A stretch of 64,000 nucleotides of DNA from Alisma plantago-aquatica (lineage: Eukaryota; Streptophyta; Magnoliopsida; Alismatales; Alismataceae), in contig OY856409.1 of the NCBI GenBank assembly GCA_963693085.1, positions 1,169,843,749-1,169,907,748 on the forward strand, read 5' to 3'. Within the stretch, counting starts at the first letter, position 1, and every line of letters starts with the position of its first letter. Shown one piece after another: positions 1 through 9,246 of the stretch. The notes under the pieces are model-generated. The model was not told the DNA's origin. It saw only the letters and a program-made list of their open reading frames with translations, and made no database searches. A program made the translations under genes and the position numbers.

Positions 1-153
1 GAAGAGATGGTACATGATATGTACTTACGAACCATGATGTAAATAAAATACTTTGGTTCTTGACAAAAGAGTTTTCCTGTGTTTGGATCTCTTTGTAAAT
101 GGTTTTAATTTTTAGTGATTTTCAGTAATCTGCTGCTAATGATCGCTTCTGCT
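1..153 (+). repeat. 3' end of the 5' LTR of element A
   Basis: This stretch aligns base for base with 10103-10255, about 96% identical by eye. The match stops at base 153/10255, just after GCTTCTGCT and GCTTCCGCT respectively, which sets the LTR end to within a base or two. No CA dinucleotide closes the LTR in either copy. Confidence 0.9.
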
Positions 154-232
154 AAGGTTGTTGAGTCTGTTCTAGTGTCTTCCAGTTATCTGATAGTGTC
201 TTATGCTCATATAGGAGGTGAAGAACTTAAAG
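154..232 (+). other. Untranslated leader of element A, no recognisable primer-binding site
   Basis: This short stretch between the LTR end and the first gag ATG should begin with a site matching initiator tRNA-Met (TGGTATCAGAGC), as the minus-strand element does at 62098-62109. I do not see it; only a weak CTGATAGTGTC-like trace occurs near 190. The site is probably mutated or lost. Confidence 0.5.
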
Positions 233-1345
233 ATGTCTAGATCACACGAAGAACATACTGTAGAGAGTAGCATTGCTACACCAGGAAGAGGTGCAAGGGA
301 TCAGGATAAGGAGGAACTAGTACCTGAACATCCTCATCTTATCCAAGCTGCATTAGAAAACCCAACCTTCCATGATCTATTTGGGCAGTTCATGGAAACC
401 ATGACGCATATGGTAGATAGGATGCCACCATCTGCACCTAAGGCACCAACCCATAATGAAGGACAGTGAGCCGTCAAGACTTTTGAACGAATTCGCCGGG
501 TAGGAGCCACAGATTATGCTGGTACAACTGACCCAACAGATGCAAATATGTGGTTGACTGAGCTAGAGAATGCTTTTAGAATCCTTAATATCCCTAAAGC
601 AGAGAAGGTGAGGCACATAGTGTACCTTCTAAAAGGGAGTGCTGGCCACTGGTGGACAATAGAAGAGGGAAAGAGGCCAGGTATTGAAATCGGATGGGTA
701 GAATTCTGATGAGAATGTGTCAATAAATACTTCCCCAAGACGTATCTAGATGAGAAGATCTCTCAGTTTAAGAGGTTAAGGCAAGGACCAATGAACATTA
801 GTGAGTATGAAGCTAAGTTCATGGAGCTTTTATGGTTCTGTCCGCATATGGCAACTACTGATGAAGAGAGAATTTGGTATTTTGAGAAGGGGCTAAACGC
901 TGATTTGACCACTCCTGTGTCTGCCTTAGAGAATAGGGAGATGTTCGCCACCTTTTTGGAGTCTGTGAGACAGATAGAAAGGTCGGTGATTGAGAAGTGT
1001 CACACTAAGAGTAAGAAGGTGTATACTCAGTTTCAAGGCATAGGTCCAAAGGTTTCAAGAAACTAAGATTTTCTACACCAATAGCACCACCAAGATTCAA
1101 TACCCATATGCAAAGGATGTCGAATAGGGGTAGAGGCTGTAGTTTACCACCAGAGGGAGCCCACATCTCAACATCAATGTCAATAACAGGACCACCCAGG
1201 CCACAGAGGGAGACCAGAGGTTTTTTTATATGTAGAAAGATGGGGCATTTGATGAAAGATTGTCGAGCTAGAGATGTAAGTGTGACTCAACCTCAGAGGT
1301 AGAGTCAGCAAGGCTCTCAGAGGTGAGAGTATTCGAGTGGCACCA
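233..1345 (+). pseudogene. Gypsy gag remnant with broken zinc knuckle
   Basis: Gag forms the virus-like particle and binds the element RNA. The reading starts at the ATG at 233 (an upstream GTG at 218 is in frame but less likely) and runs in one frame to about 1050. It contains the core gag segment with LKGSAGHWW near 634-660 and the aromatic region KYFPKTY near 725. In-frame stops are at 467, 707 and 710. Near 1040-1055 a one-base loss moves the reading to the frame used by all downstream pol; stops at 1300 and 1324 follow in that frame. The zinc knuckle at 1222-1263 should be C-x2-C-x4-H-x4-C but reads F-F-I-C-RKMG-H-LMKD-C: the first cysteine is phenylalanine. The gene cannot make a working product. 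Confidence 0.88.
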
Positions 1346-1374
1346 GAGGACGTGGACAAGCGTCCCAAGCTGGT

Positions 1375-2040
1375 TTGTCAGCACCCAACAACCAAGCACA
1401 GGGTCAACATCAAGCAACGACGAGATTCTATGCAATGAATCAACCCGAAGCAGTAGTCAACCCTCGAGTTGTGACAGGTCAGATGGAACTATTTCATTCT
1501 AATTTGTCTTCATCCTACTTCGTATCTGTTTTAATTGATCCAGGTGCTACACATTCCTTTATCACTCGAAGAGTGATTCATGACTGCAACATGACTATCA
1601 GTCACAGAGCAGATAGTCTGTGACTAGAAACCCCTTTGTTGGGATCTGTAGTGCTGTAGGAGGTGTGTTCTCCCTGCATTCTTTCCTTTTCTAAACATCA
1701 CATTCAGGTGGATCTAATACCACTTGAGATGCACAAGTTTGATATAATCCTTGGGATGGACAACCTAGAAAAGTATAAGGTTGTCTTAGATTGTGATTCC
1801 AAGCAAGCTGTGTTCACAGATGATGGTGACACATGGATCTTTCAGGGAGATAGAAAGATTCTTCCAACCTATCTTGTGTCAACTATGGTAGTAGAGAAGC
1901 TGATGAGACAAGGATGCTTTGCATTCTTGGCACATGTGGTAGACACCACAATGGAGAGCCCTAATCTTTCTGAAGTTATGATAGTTAGGGAGTTTGAAGA
2001 TGTGTTCCCTAAGGAATTTCCAGGTGTTCCTCCACCCTGA
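1375..2040 (+). pseudogene. Gypsy aspartic protease region remnant
   Basis: Retrotransposon protease cuts the Gag-Pol polyprotein. The active-site segment reads LIDPGATHSFI, with the D-P-G triplet at 1537-1545. A D-S/T-G triplet is the catalytic norm, but D-P-G is common in plant Gypsy copies, so I do not read it as certainly inactive. The later ILGMDNL segment near 1747-1770 is the second conserved block (the usual form is GMDWL). Stops at 1621 and 1657 fall between the two blocks, and another at 2038 falls in the linker to RT. The frame is that of the downstream RT with no indel, so PR-RT-RH-INT was a single polyprotein. The segment FEDVFPKEFPGVPP before the last stop is the usual linker preceding RT. 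Confidence 0.85.
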
Positions 2041-2940
2041 GAGATTGATTTTGAGATTAATCTAATCCTAGGCATGCAACTAATAGCACATACATCGTAT
2101 AGAATGGCACCTGCTGAGATGGAAGAGCTCAAGAAACAGCTGTAGGAGTTGCTTGAGAAAGGTTTTATTCAACCGAGTACTTCACCATGGGGTGCTCCCG
2201 TTCTCTTTGTTAAGAAGAAGGATGGATCGATGCGATTATGCATTGATTACAGACAGCTAAATACAGTAACCATAAAGAACAAGTATCCTTTGCCAAGGAT
2301 CGATGACCTATTTGATCAGTTGCGTGGTGCAACTATCTTCTCTAAGATAGATCTGAGGTCGGGATATCATCAGTTGCGTATCAAGGAGAGTGACATATCA
2401 AAGTCTGCCTTTAGGACAAGGTATGGTCACCATGAGTTCATAGTTATGTCTTTTGGACTAACTAATGCACCAGCTGCATTCATGGAACTCATGAATAGAA
2501 TCTTTCAGACTTTTCTTGATCAGTTCATAGTAGTCTTCATAGATGATATCTTGATATACAGTAGAGATGCTCAACATCATGAGCAACATCTCTGTCAGGC
2601 TTTAACTTTGCTAAGAGAGCATAAGATGTATGCTAAGTTTAGAAAATGTGAGTTCTGGTTACCAGAAGTTTCTTTTCCAGGACACGTAATATCTTCCTAA
2701 GGTATCCATGTTGATCCTAAGAAGGTAGAATCTATCCTGCAATGAGAACAACCAAAGACACCAATGGAGATATGCAGTTTCCTAGGACTGGCAAGCTATT
2801 ACAGGAGGTTCATTAATAACTTTAGTTCTATAGCTTTACCCCTAACCAAGTTGACCAGGAAGGAGGTTCCTTTTGTCTGGAATGACAAGTGTCAACTTTC
2901 TTTCCAGATGTTGAAAGGAAAGTTAACAAGTGCACCTGTG
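2041..2940 (+). pseudogene. Gypsy reverse transcriptase remnant
   Basis: This domain copies element RNA into DNA. Motifs appear in order in one frame: YRMAPAEMEELK (near 2098), [55 protein letters not shown], and the catalytic box F-I-D-D at 2536-2547 (the Y/F-x-D-D site is intact). Thumb and connection sequences follow, with FLGLASYYRRFI near 2776. Stops occur at 2143, 2698 and 2743. Each fits a C-to-T change on one strand or the other (CAG to TAG, CAA to TAA, TGG to TGA). Apart from those stops the domain is full length with no indel. Confidence 0.95.
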
Positions 2941-3330
2941 CTGGTGTTTCCTGAGCAAGGGAAGGGGTATATAGTTTTTTGTGATGCATCTAAGAATGGT
3001 CTAGGATGTGTGTTGATGTAGGATAATCAAGTGATTTCTTTTACCTCTCAACAACTTAAGAAACACGAGGAGAATTATCCAACACATGATCTAGAGCTAG
3101 CTCCTGTGGTCCATGCTTTGAAGATCCAGAGACATTATCTCTATGGAGAAACATTCTAGATTTTTACAGACCATAAGAATCTAAAATATATCTTCTCACA
3201 ACATGAGTTGAACATGAGACAACGCCGCTGGATGGAGTTAATCAAGGACTACGATTGTATAATTGATTATCATCCAGGGAAGGCTAATGTAGTGGTTGAT
3301 GCACTAAGTAGAAAATCATCATCACCAGCC
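2941..3330 (+). pseudogene. Gypsy RNase H remnant
   Basis: RNase H removes the RNA strand during reverse transcription. It lies directly after RT in the same frame. The acidic residues expected of the family are visible in [22 protein letters not shown] and FTDHKNLKY, and the domain ends with the conserved [17 protein letters not shown] segment near 3265-3318. Stops lie at 3019 and 3157, both explained as CAG to TAG. The catalytic residues themselves are kept. Confidence 0.92.
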
Positions 3331-3399
3331 TTAGATAAAGCACAGTTGAACTCTTTAGTGTGCTTTAAAAGAGATATTCTTATCTCCTTGAGGTGAAAT

Positions 3400-4550
3400 A
3401 ATATACAACTTAAGGTATCATTGTTAGCCGGGCTGTTAGCTGAAATGCAAGTGAAACCTACTCTGAGACAACAGATTAAAGAAGCACAACAAGTTGATCC
3501 TGTGATTCAGCAGATCAGGTTAGATTATGGTAGTGAGAAATGGGATGGCTTTCATGAGTTAGAGGATCAGGTAGTTTGTTACCATGGTAGGATGATAGTA
3601 CCTGATGCTAATGACTTAAGGAAGTTAGTCTAGGAAGAAGATCATTCTTTGATGTATGCAATGCATCCAGGGAGCACCAAAATGTATCATAACTTGAAAG
3701 ATATGTATTGGTGACCTGGTTTGGAGAAGGATGTAGCTGAGTTTGTTGTGTGGTGTCCGATGTGTCAACAGGTTAAATCTGAACATCAAAAGCCCGTAGG
3801 AACATTGCAACCTTTGCCTATACCATAGTGGAAATGGGATCACGTGACCATGGACTTTGTGGTTGGTTTGCCTAGAACAACCAAAGGTCATGATTCCATA
3901 TGGGTGATAGTTGATAGGTTGACCAAGACAACACATTTCCTTCCTGTCAAAACAACCTACACTTCTGAGAAGCTTGCACAAATATATATAGATGAGATAG
4001 TACGGTTGCACGGGGTTCCAGTTACTATTGTTTCTAATAGGGGTCCCCAGTTCATGAGTCATTTTTGGGAACAACTACATAAAGCTTTGGGTACACAGTT
4101 AAGGTTTAGTACTGCCATTCACCCACAGATAGATGGACAATCTGAGAGGACCATACAAACCTTGGAGGATTTTCTTAGGGCATGTGTCCTTCAGTTTGTA
4201 GGAAGTTGGGATCTACACCTGAGCTTGATAGAATTTGCCTACAATAATAGCTATCAGCACAATATTGATATGGAACCATATGAAGCATTATATGGTAGAC
4301 GTTGTAGATCTCCTTTATGTTGGTATGAAATAGGATAATATCAACTTTTGGGTCCTGAGCTTGTATAGCAGACAACTGAGAAGATTAAAGTAATACAACA
4401 ACAATTAAAGACTGCATAGGATAGACATAAGTCGTACGTCGAAAAACGGCAAAGACCTTTAGAATTTCAAGTTGGAGACAGAGTATATCTCAAGGTATCA
4501 CCTTAGAAAGGTGTCCTTAGATTTGGAAAGAAGGAAAATTTAGCTCCTAG
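3400..4550 (+). pseudogene. Gypsy integrase remnant with D-to-N active-site change
   Basis: Integrase inserts the DNA copy into the host genome. The N-terminal zinc-binding HHCC region is at about 3655-3780 (HPGSTKMYHNL, then CPMC). The core shows the first catalytic Asp in MDFVVGLP (codon 3853-3855), an Asn where the second Asp belongs (SNRGPQF, codon 4036-4038, AAT instead of GAT), and the Glu in GQSERT (codon 4144-4146) 35 residues later, which is the D-x35-E spacing of the family. The C-terminal GPY/F-type segment [15 protein letters not shown] is at about 4543. Stops at 3394, 3631, 3712, 3826, 4336, 4366, 4417 and 4504 all fit C-to-T decay. The frame is continuous with RNase H. Confidence 0.94.
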
Positions 4551-4554
4551 ATTT

Positions 4555-4889
4555 ATGGGTCCTTATCCAATCATTGAACGGATTGGTAAGGTAGCCTATA
4601 AGTTGGAATTGCCACCTGAGCTACATAAGTTGCATCCAATGTTCCATATCTCCATGTTGAGAAAGTTTCATCCTGACACAGAGTTAGTTTTGCAACCTGT
4701 GGAGGTAGAATTAATGATGATATATCATATGTTGAAGGACCTGTGATGATCCTTGATAAAAGAATTAAAAAGATGAAAAAGAAAGACATTTGTCTTGTGA
4801 AAGTTCTCTGCCATCACTGTGGCATTGTAGAAGCTACATGGGAGCTAGAGGAAGAGATGAGGAGGAAGTACCCTTCTCTTTTTTCTTGA
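4555..4889 (+). pseudogene. Integrase tail with chromodomain-like C terminus
   Basis: After the GPY/F module the reading continues with [15 protein letters not shown], then shifts frame by a one-base loss near 4711. In the new frame 4713-4889 reads a chromodomain-type tail ([13 protein letters not shown] near 4728, LVKVLCHHCG, EATWELEEEMRRKY, then a natural stop at 4887-4889). In chromoviruses this module is thought to steer integration to marked chromatin. The visible form lacks the full N-terminal aromatic cage and resembles the shortened chromodomain of the Tekay/Del group. Confidence 0.85.
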
Positions 4890-4897
4890 TGATTTCG

Positions 4898-4928
4898 GGG
4901 ACAAAATCCCTGTTAGGGGTGGATAATT
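4898..4928 (+). promoter_or_regulatory. Polypurine tract region before the 3' LTR of element A
   Basis: The purine-rich run GTTAGGGGTGGA lies just after GGGGACAAAATCCCT and seven bases before the LTR start TGTAACATCCC. The same module (GGGGAYGAAATC, then TTTAAGGGGTGGAG, then TGTAAC) precedes the LTR at 30593. It is the expected primer for plus-strand DNA synthesis. Confidence 0.8.
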
Positions 4929-5470
4929 TGTAACATCCCTGACCTGTGTTATGCTTTAACCCTAGATGTGTTGTTTAAGAAAGATAATTATATTCTTGCT
5001 CTTATATTTTTAAAAGTAATTAAGGCTCAAGAGGAACTTATGTTTCAATTGTAGTCCTTTTTGAATAATGTTGAAAACAATGTTTTGCTATTTTGGACTA
5101 AAGTGCAAATTACCCAAGTTGAGGGGTTAACTTGTAAATGTTACATGATAAAATGTTCCTGAAGTGTTGAAGCATCATAAGAATGAAAATGATGCAGAGG
5201 CATGGCTTGTGGAAGCTGAGCACCAAGAAAGAGCTTATTAAGCAATGTTTGTGCATTAAAACCTAGTTTTGGTGTAATGTGCAATTTACCCAAAATCTAG
5301 GGTTCAATATGCAAAATACCACTTCTTGAGAGTCCCTAATGTTTCTTGGTATCAATTAGAGACAAGAAAATCAGAGGGGCGTCTCATTTAAATCTCTTTG
5401 GAAGAGAGATAATCTTGATATTAAAATAATCAAGATTTAAGCAGAATTGAAACTCTGATTCAATTTAATG

Positions 5471-5473
<3 letters not shown>

Positions 5474-5503
<30 letters not shown>
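5474..5503. repeat. (AT)n microsatellite
   Basis: Fifteen AT units without interruption, inside the 3' LTR of element A. Confidence 0.95.
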
Positions 5504-5507
<4 letters not shown>

Positions 5508-5829
5508 TGAAGTTCCCATCAACTAAAAAGGTTTTGGTTGAAATCATATAATGAAAGGACGTTCAAATGCCTTGAGTTGCACCGAAATATCCTAAGTAGG
5601 TGAAGAAATCCACTAGCATTTGTTAATTAAAAAGAATTGTCCACTAAAAATGGATAATAGTATTATAGTGATTAAGGTGCTTAAAGTGGTTGCTTTTAAT
5701 TCAAAGATAAACGAGAGGTTTTTGAAGGCAAGGATGTTGGATTTGTATGTAAGGAAGTGAGGGGGATAAGTGGCACCAACCTAGGGAGTTGAAGGATTTT
5801 TATAACACTTTCTCTCTCTTGAAATTCCC

Positions 5830-5842
5830 TTACATATATTCC
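5830..5842 (+). promoter_or_regulatory. Possible TATA box of the element A LTR
   Basis: CTTACATATATTC lies about 0.9 kb into the LTR and is followed by a pyrimidine-rich stretch and ACACAAGGG, a layout like the clearer TATA region of the LTR at 32195. No experiment or second copy supports it. Confidence 0.25.
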
Positions 5843-6362
5843 ATTTTTCACCCACATGAAAGGCTTTTTCGACTCTTCTTTCTTTCCTTGCTTTTTCCGA
5901 ACACAAGGGATCTTAGGATCAATAGGAGGACGTACCCCAACCTGTAGGTAAGCTCCTTAATCATCTTCAACCTTGATTTCATGGTGGAAATCGAAATTCA
6001 ATGCTTATTTTCTTCTTTTCTCCAATCAATCTTCAACTTTAGCCAATCTTTTCACTCAAAGACTTGAGAACGGACCTTGGACAGTTGAGAAAGCTTCATT
6101 CAAAATTTAGGACGTGAAGCTTGAATCTTTGATTCAACTTTGAAGGTGGGTTATATAGCTTGAACCCTTAAATATCATTACTGATCTCATTTCTTCATCA
6201 TATGTTGATTTCATTTCTTTCCCGAATATTCCTTTGATTAATTGATGAAATCACCATAAAGATCACAAAAAATTTCGAAGGTTTGTAGCTTGAATATGAT
6301 GATGTCATCTTAGCACACACCTCAACAAATATCATGAGCAAACAGTTTACAATGTTGATGAC

Positions 6363-7075
6363 CAAACGATCTCAAGACCATTTGGTGATCAAACGATCTC
6401 AAGACCGTTTGAGGGCAAACTGTCTCAAGACCAATTGAGGTCAAATGGTCTCAAGACCATTTGAGGTCAATTTCTGATGTAGTTGGATGAATATACAATG
6501 GTTCCAATTGATTTAATTATAATGGATTCAAGAATGGATGATCCATTGATTACAAACCCTAATTGGATTGATTGGTTGAAACCCTGAATTGATTGAGTCG
6601 ATTTCTAAGTTGAATGGCCCAAATAGTCTCAAGACCATTTGAGGTCAAGAGGAGTCATGGATGCATGGAGATCCAATGGTTACAAGTTAATCTACTTTCA
6701 ATGGTTTTAATGTTGGGAGGTTCAATGAGTGGAAACCCTAAATTGATTGATTAAGAAACCCTAATTGATCCATTCAGTTTCAAGGTGGTTTGGACCAAAC
6801 GGTTTTGAAACCGTTTGAGTCCAAACGGTCTTGAGACCATTTGGGATCAAACAGTCTTGAGACCATTTGGAGGGCAAATGGTCTCAAACCATTTGATGTT
6901 CATTCGGTTTCAATGATGGGTTGTTCATTCAATTTCAATGATAATTTGATCAAATGGTCTCAAAGGTTGAAAGCACCAAACAGTTTCAAAACCGTTTAAG
7001 AGCAAATGGTCTCAACCCTAGATGCCCAAATGGTCTCAAGACCATTTGGAGGGCAAACAGTCTCAAAACCATTTG
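6363..7075. repeat. Array of 22 bp palindromes in the element A LTR
   Basis: About eleven full units are seen, at 6363, 6390, 6416, 6442, 6620, 6796, 6822, 6848, 6977, 7027 and 7054, plus one 21-base unit at 6875 and half units near 6951, 7003, 7090 and 7120. The unit has 10-base arms around a two-base centre, for example CAAATGGTCT, CA, AGACCATTTG (6442, 7027) or CAAACGGTTT, TG, AAACCGTTTG (6796). Several units differ from one another on both arms in ways that keep the palindrome. Spacing is irregular (4 to 155 bases), so this is not a simple tandem array. The function is unknown. Confidence 0.9.
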
Positions 7076-7401
7076 AAGGTCAAGGAGGTCAAAACCGTTT
7101 GAAGGTCAAGGAGGTCAAAATCGTTTGAAGGTTCAAAAGTATTAAAACTGTTTGGAGACCTAATAGTCTCAAAGCTATGAAAGATCAATTAACCCTATGA
7201 TTGTTAATTATGTTTATCAAAGATAATAAAAATAGTTATACCTTTAAGGTACTAGGGTGATTAGTATCCTTTGAGGGATTAACCTTTGATGCTTATGGAA
7301 GCAATTTCTCAACATACTATGCTAACCCTAAATGTATGTACTTGAATGAAGGATTGAACTAATCAAATCAAGTTTGAAGTAATCAACATCCTAGAGAGGA
7401 T

Positions 7402-7421
7402 GAGAGAGAGAGAGAGAGAGG
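7402..7421. repeat. GA microsatellite
   Basis: Ten GA units without interruption, between the palindrome array and the telo-box minisatellite of the LTR. Confidence 0.95.
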
Positions 7422-7576
7422 AATTCATACATGTATAATAATCATATAGTAGTTAAGCCTCAACACTCTCAATATGAATAAAAAATGTAATTAGGGTATG
7501 ATCCTTGATAAAGAGATCATGAAACCCTAATTGAAAAGGTTGATGAGCCCTAACCCTAATTTAGCGCAATGCTAGG

Positions 7577-8323
7577 TGAAACCCTAATCTAGGGTAATGG
7601 TATAACCCTAATCTAGGGTGATGATATGAGAAATCCCAATTCAGGGTAATATAATGAACAACCCTAATTTAAGATGATGCTTCATGAAACCCTAATTTTG
7701 GGTTAAGTTACATGAAACCCTAATTTGGGGAAAAGTTATAAGGAACCTTAATTCAAGATAATGATGTGTGAAACCCTAATCAAGGGTGATGTCATGTGAA
7801 ACCCTAATTAAGGGTGATGTCATGTGAAACCCTAATGTAGTGATGTCATGTGAAACCCTAATCACATATGATTCCATGTGAAACCCTAATGCAGTAATGT
7901 GATGTGAAAGCCTAATCAAGGGTGATGTCATGTGAAACCCTAATCTAGGGTGATGTCATGTGAAACCCTAATCAAGGGTGATGTCATGTGAAACCCTAAT
8001 GCAGTGATGTCATGTGAAACCCTAACCAAGGATGATTCCATGTGAAACCCTAATGTAGTGATGTGATGTGAAACCCTAATCAAGGGTGATGTCATGTGAA
8101 ACCCTAATCAAGGGTGATATCATGTGAAACACTAATGCAATGATGTGATGCGAACCCCTAATCAAGGGTGATGTCATGTGAAACCCTAATGCAATGATGT
8201 GATGTGAAACTCTAATCCAGGGTGATGCTATGTAATGCTATATGAAACCCTACCCTAATATAGGGTGAAGGTATGTGAAACCCTAATTTTGGGTTATAGT
8301 GCATGAAACCCTAATCTTGGGCA
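7577..8323. repeat. 26-28 bp minisatellite carrying telo-boxes
   Basis: About 25 units of the form GAAACCCTAAT followed by CAAGGGTGATGTCATGT, with shorter variants in which the second half is GCAGTGATGTCATGT. I count about 18 exact AAACCCTAA sites. Many units also form a small stem ACCCT-AATCA-AGGGT. The AAACCCTAA telo-box is known in plants as a site read by telomere-repeat-binding proteins; whether it acts here is not shown. Outer units are more diverged, as expected for an old array. Confidence 0.9.
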
Positions 8324-9039
8324 ATATTTGATAAACCATAATCCTAATTTTAGGTAATGGGATGAGTATCCCTAATTGACATGAATTTGGGAAACCCTGA
8401 CCCTAAGGAGTGAATAGTGATTCTACCATTACATTGCATAGTGTTGATATGTAATTGATACAGTTGTTATCATGTGTACTAATCATGCAGGTATCATGAG
8501 ATGTTGGACATAGCCAGGTATGAGCTATGATGTTTTATTATTGAAATTGTTTTATGGGTCTTGTGAGCCATAATATGCTTTGTTGCCTAGTGAGAGGTAA
8601 TAAGAAATTAAATTGGCTTTGAGAAACATGTGAGATGCTTGTTTAGCAAGTATCATGTTTACCTTGGTCAGATGACCTGAAGGTATTAGTTACCTGATAA
8701 GTGGTAACAAGTGTTTTTTAATGAACTGAGGGTTTGAATACCCATATTCCATAATCATGATGAAGAGATGTTAAGGGATGATAATGCCCCTTATGTGACA
8801 AGGGATTGAGATCCCAATGTTTTATAAAGCTTTGAAAAGTACTTGATAGAATTATTACTCATTCTTTGTAGCATTTGTTATAACGATTTATGTTTGAAAA
8901 CCCGACTGATGCTAAAAGAATATGGTAATGTACTTAATTAATCAAGTGAAATCTTATCATGTAGAGCCCTAGCCATAGATCCATCATCATCAGTAGTTGG
9001 TGATGGTGAAACATGTTTTCTACGAGATCTCTTGGAGGG

Positions 9040-9246
9040 CATACTATTGAGTATGTGGGGGTTATGGGCGCGAATATCCTTACGCCCTAATGGAGGAATT
9101 GATGTGAGATAAACATTAAATCTCTCAATCCTTCATTATATATGCCGGGATGGATGTATCACTAATCTCCCAATACCGGGATGGATGTATCACGAATCTC
9201 CTGATAATGTTAATGCCGGATCAAAGTGAGATAAACATGAAATCTC
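9040..9246 (+). repeat. Cluster of short stem-loops in the element A LTR
   Basis: Six inverted repeats follow one another: CATACT/AGTATG (9040-9055, four-base loop), GGGCG/CGCCC (9066-9087), GAGAT/ATCTC (9106-9124), GGGAT/ATCTCCC (9147-9171), GGGAT/ATCTCC (9178-9201) and GAGAT/ATCTC (9228-9246). The first is shared with the solo LTR at 24280-24295, where only the loop differs (GTTG for ATTG). The cluster sits about 1 to 1.2 kb before the LTR end. Confidence 0.75.

Larger units (their letters stand above)
5948..8490 (+). other. Possible leader intron inside the LTR transcript
   Basis: A good donor (TAG then GTAAGC) at 5948 and an acceptor with a branch-like TACTAATC and CAG ending at 8490 would remove a 2.5 kb intron containing both repeat arrays. 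There is no pyrimidine tract before the acceptor. This is a guess from splice-site shape only. Confidence 0.15.

Noticed and set aside
3625..4074. 149-codon open frame on the minus strand
   Set aside because: It lies antisense to integrase with strong family motifs; a shadow of the real gene.
7577..8323. CRISPR array
   Set aside because: Regular units of 26-28 bp recur, but there are no unique spacers and the setting is a plant LTR; it is a minisatellite.
7500..8400. Chromosome-end telomere
   Set aside because: CCCTAA words are separated by 17-20 bases of other repeat sequence, so this is not a telomere tract.
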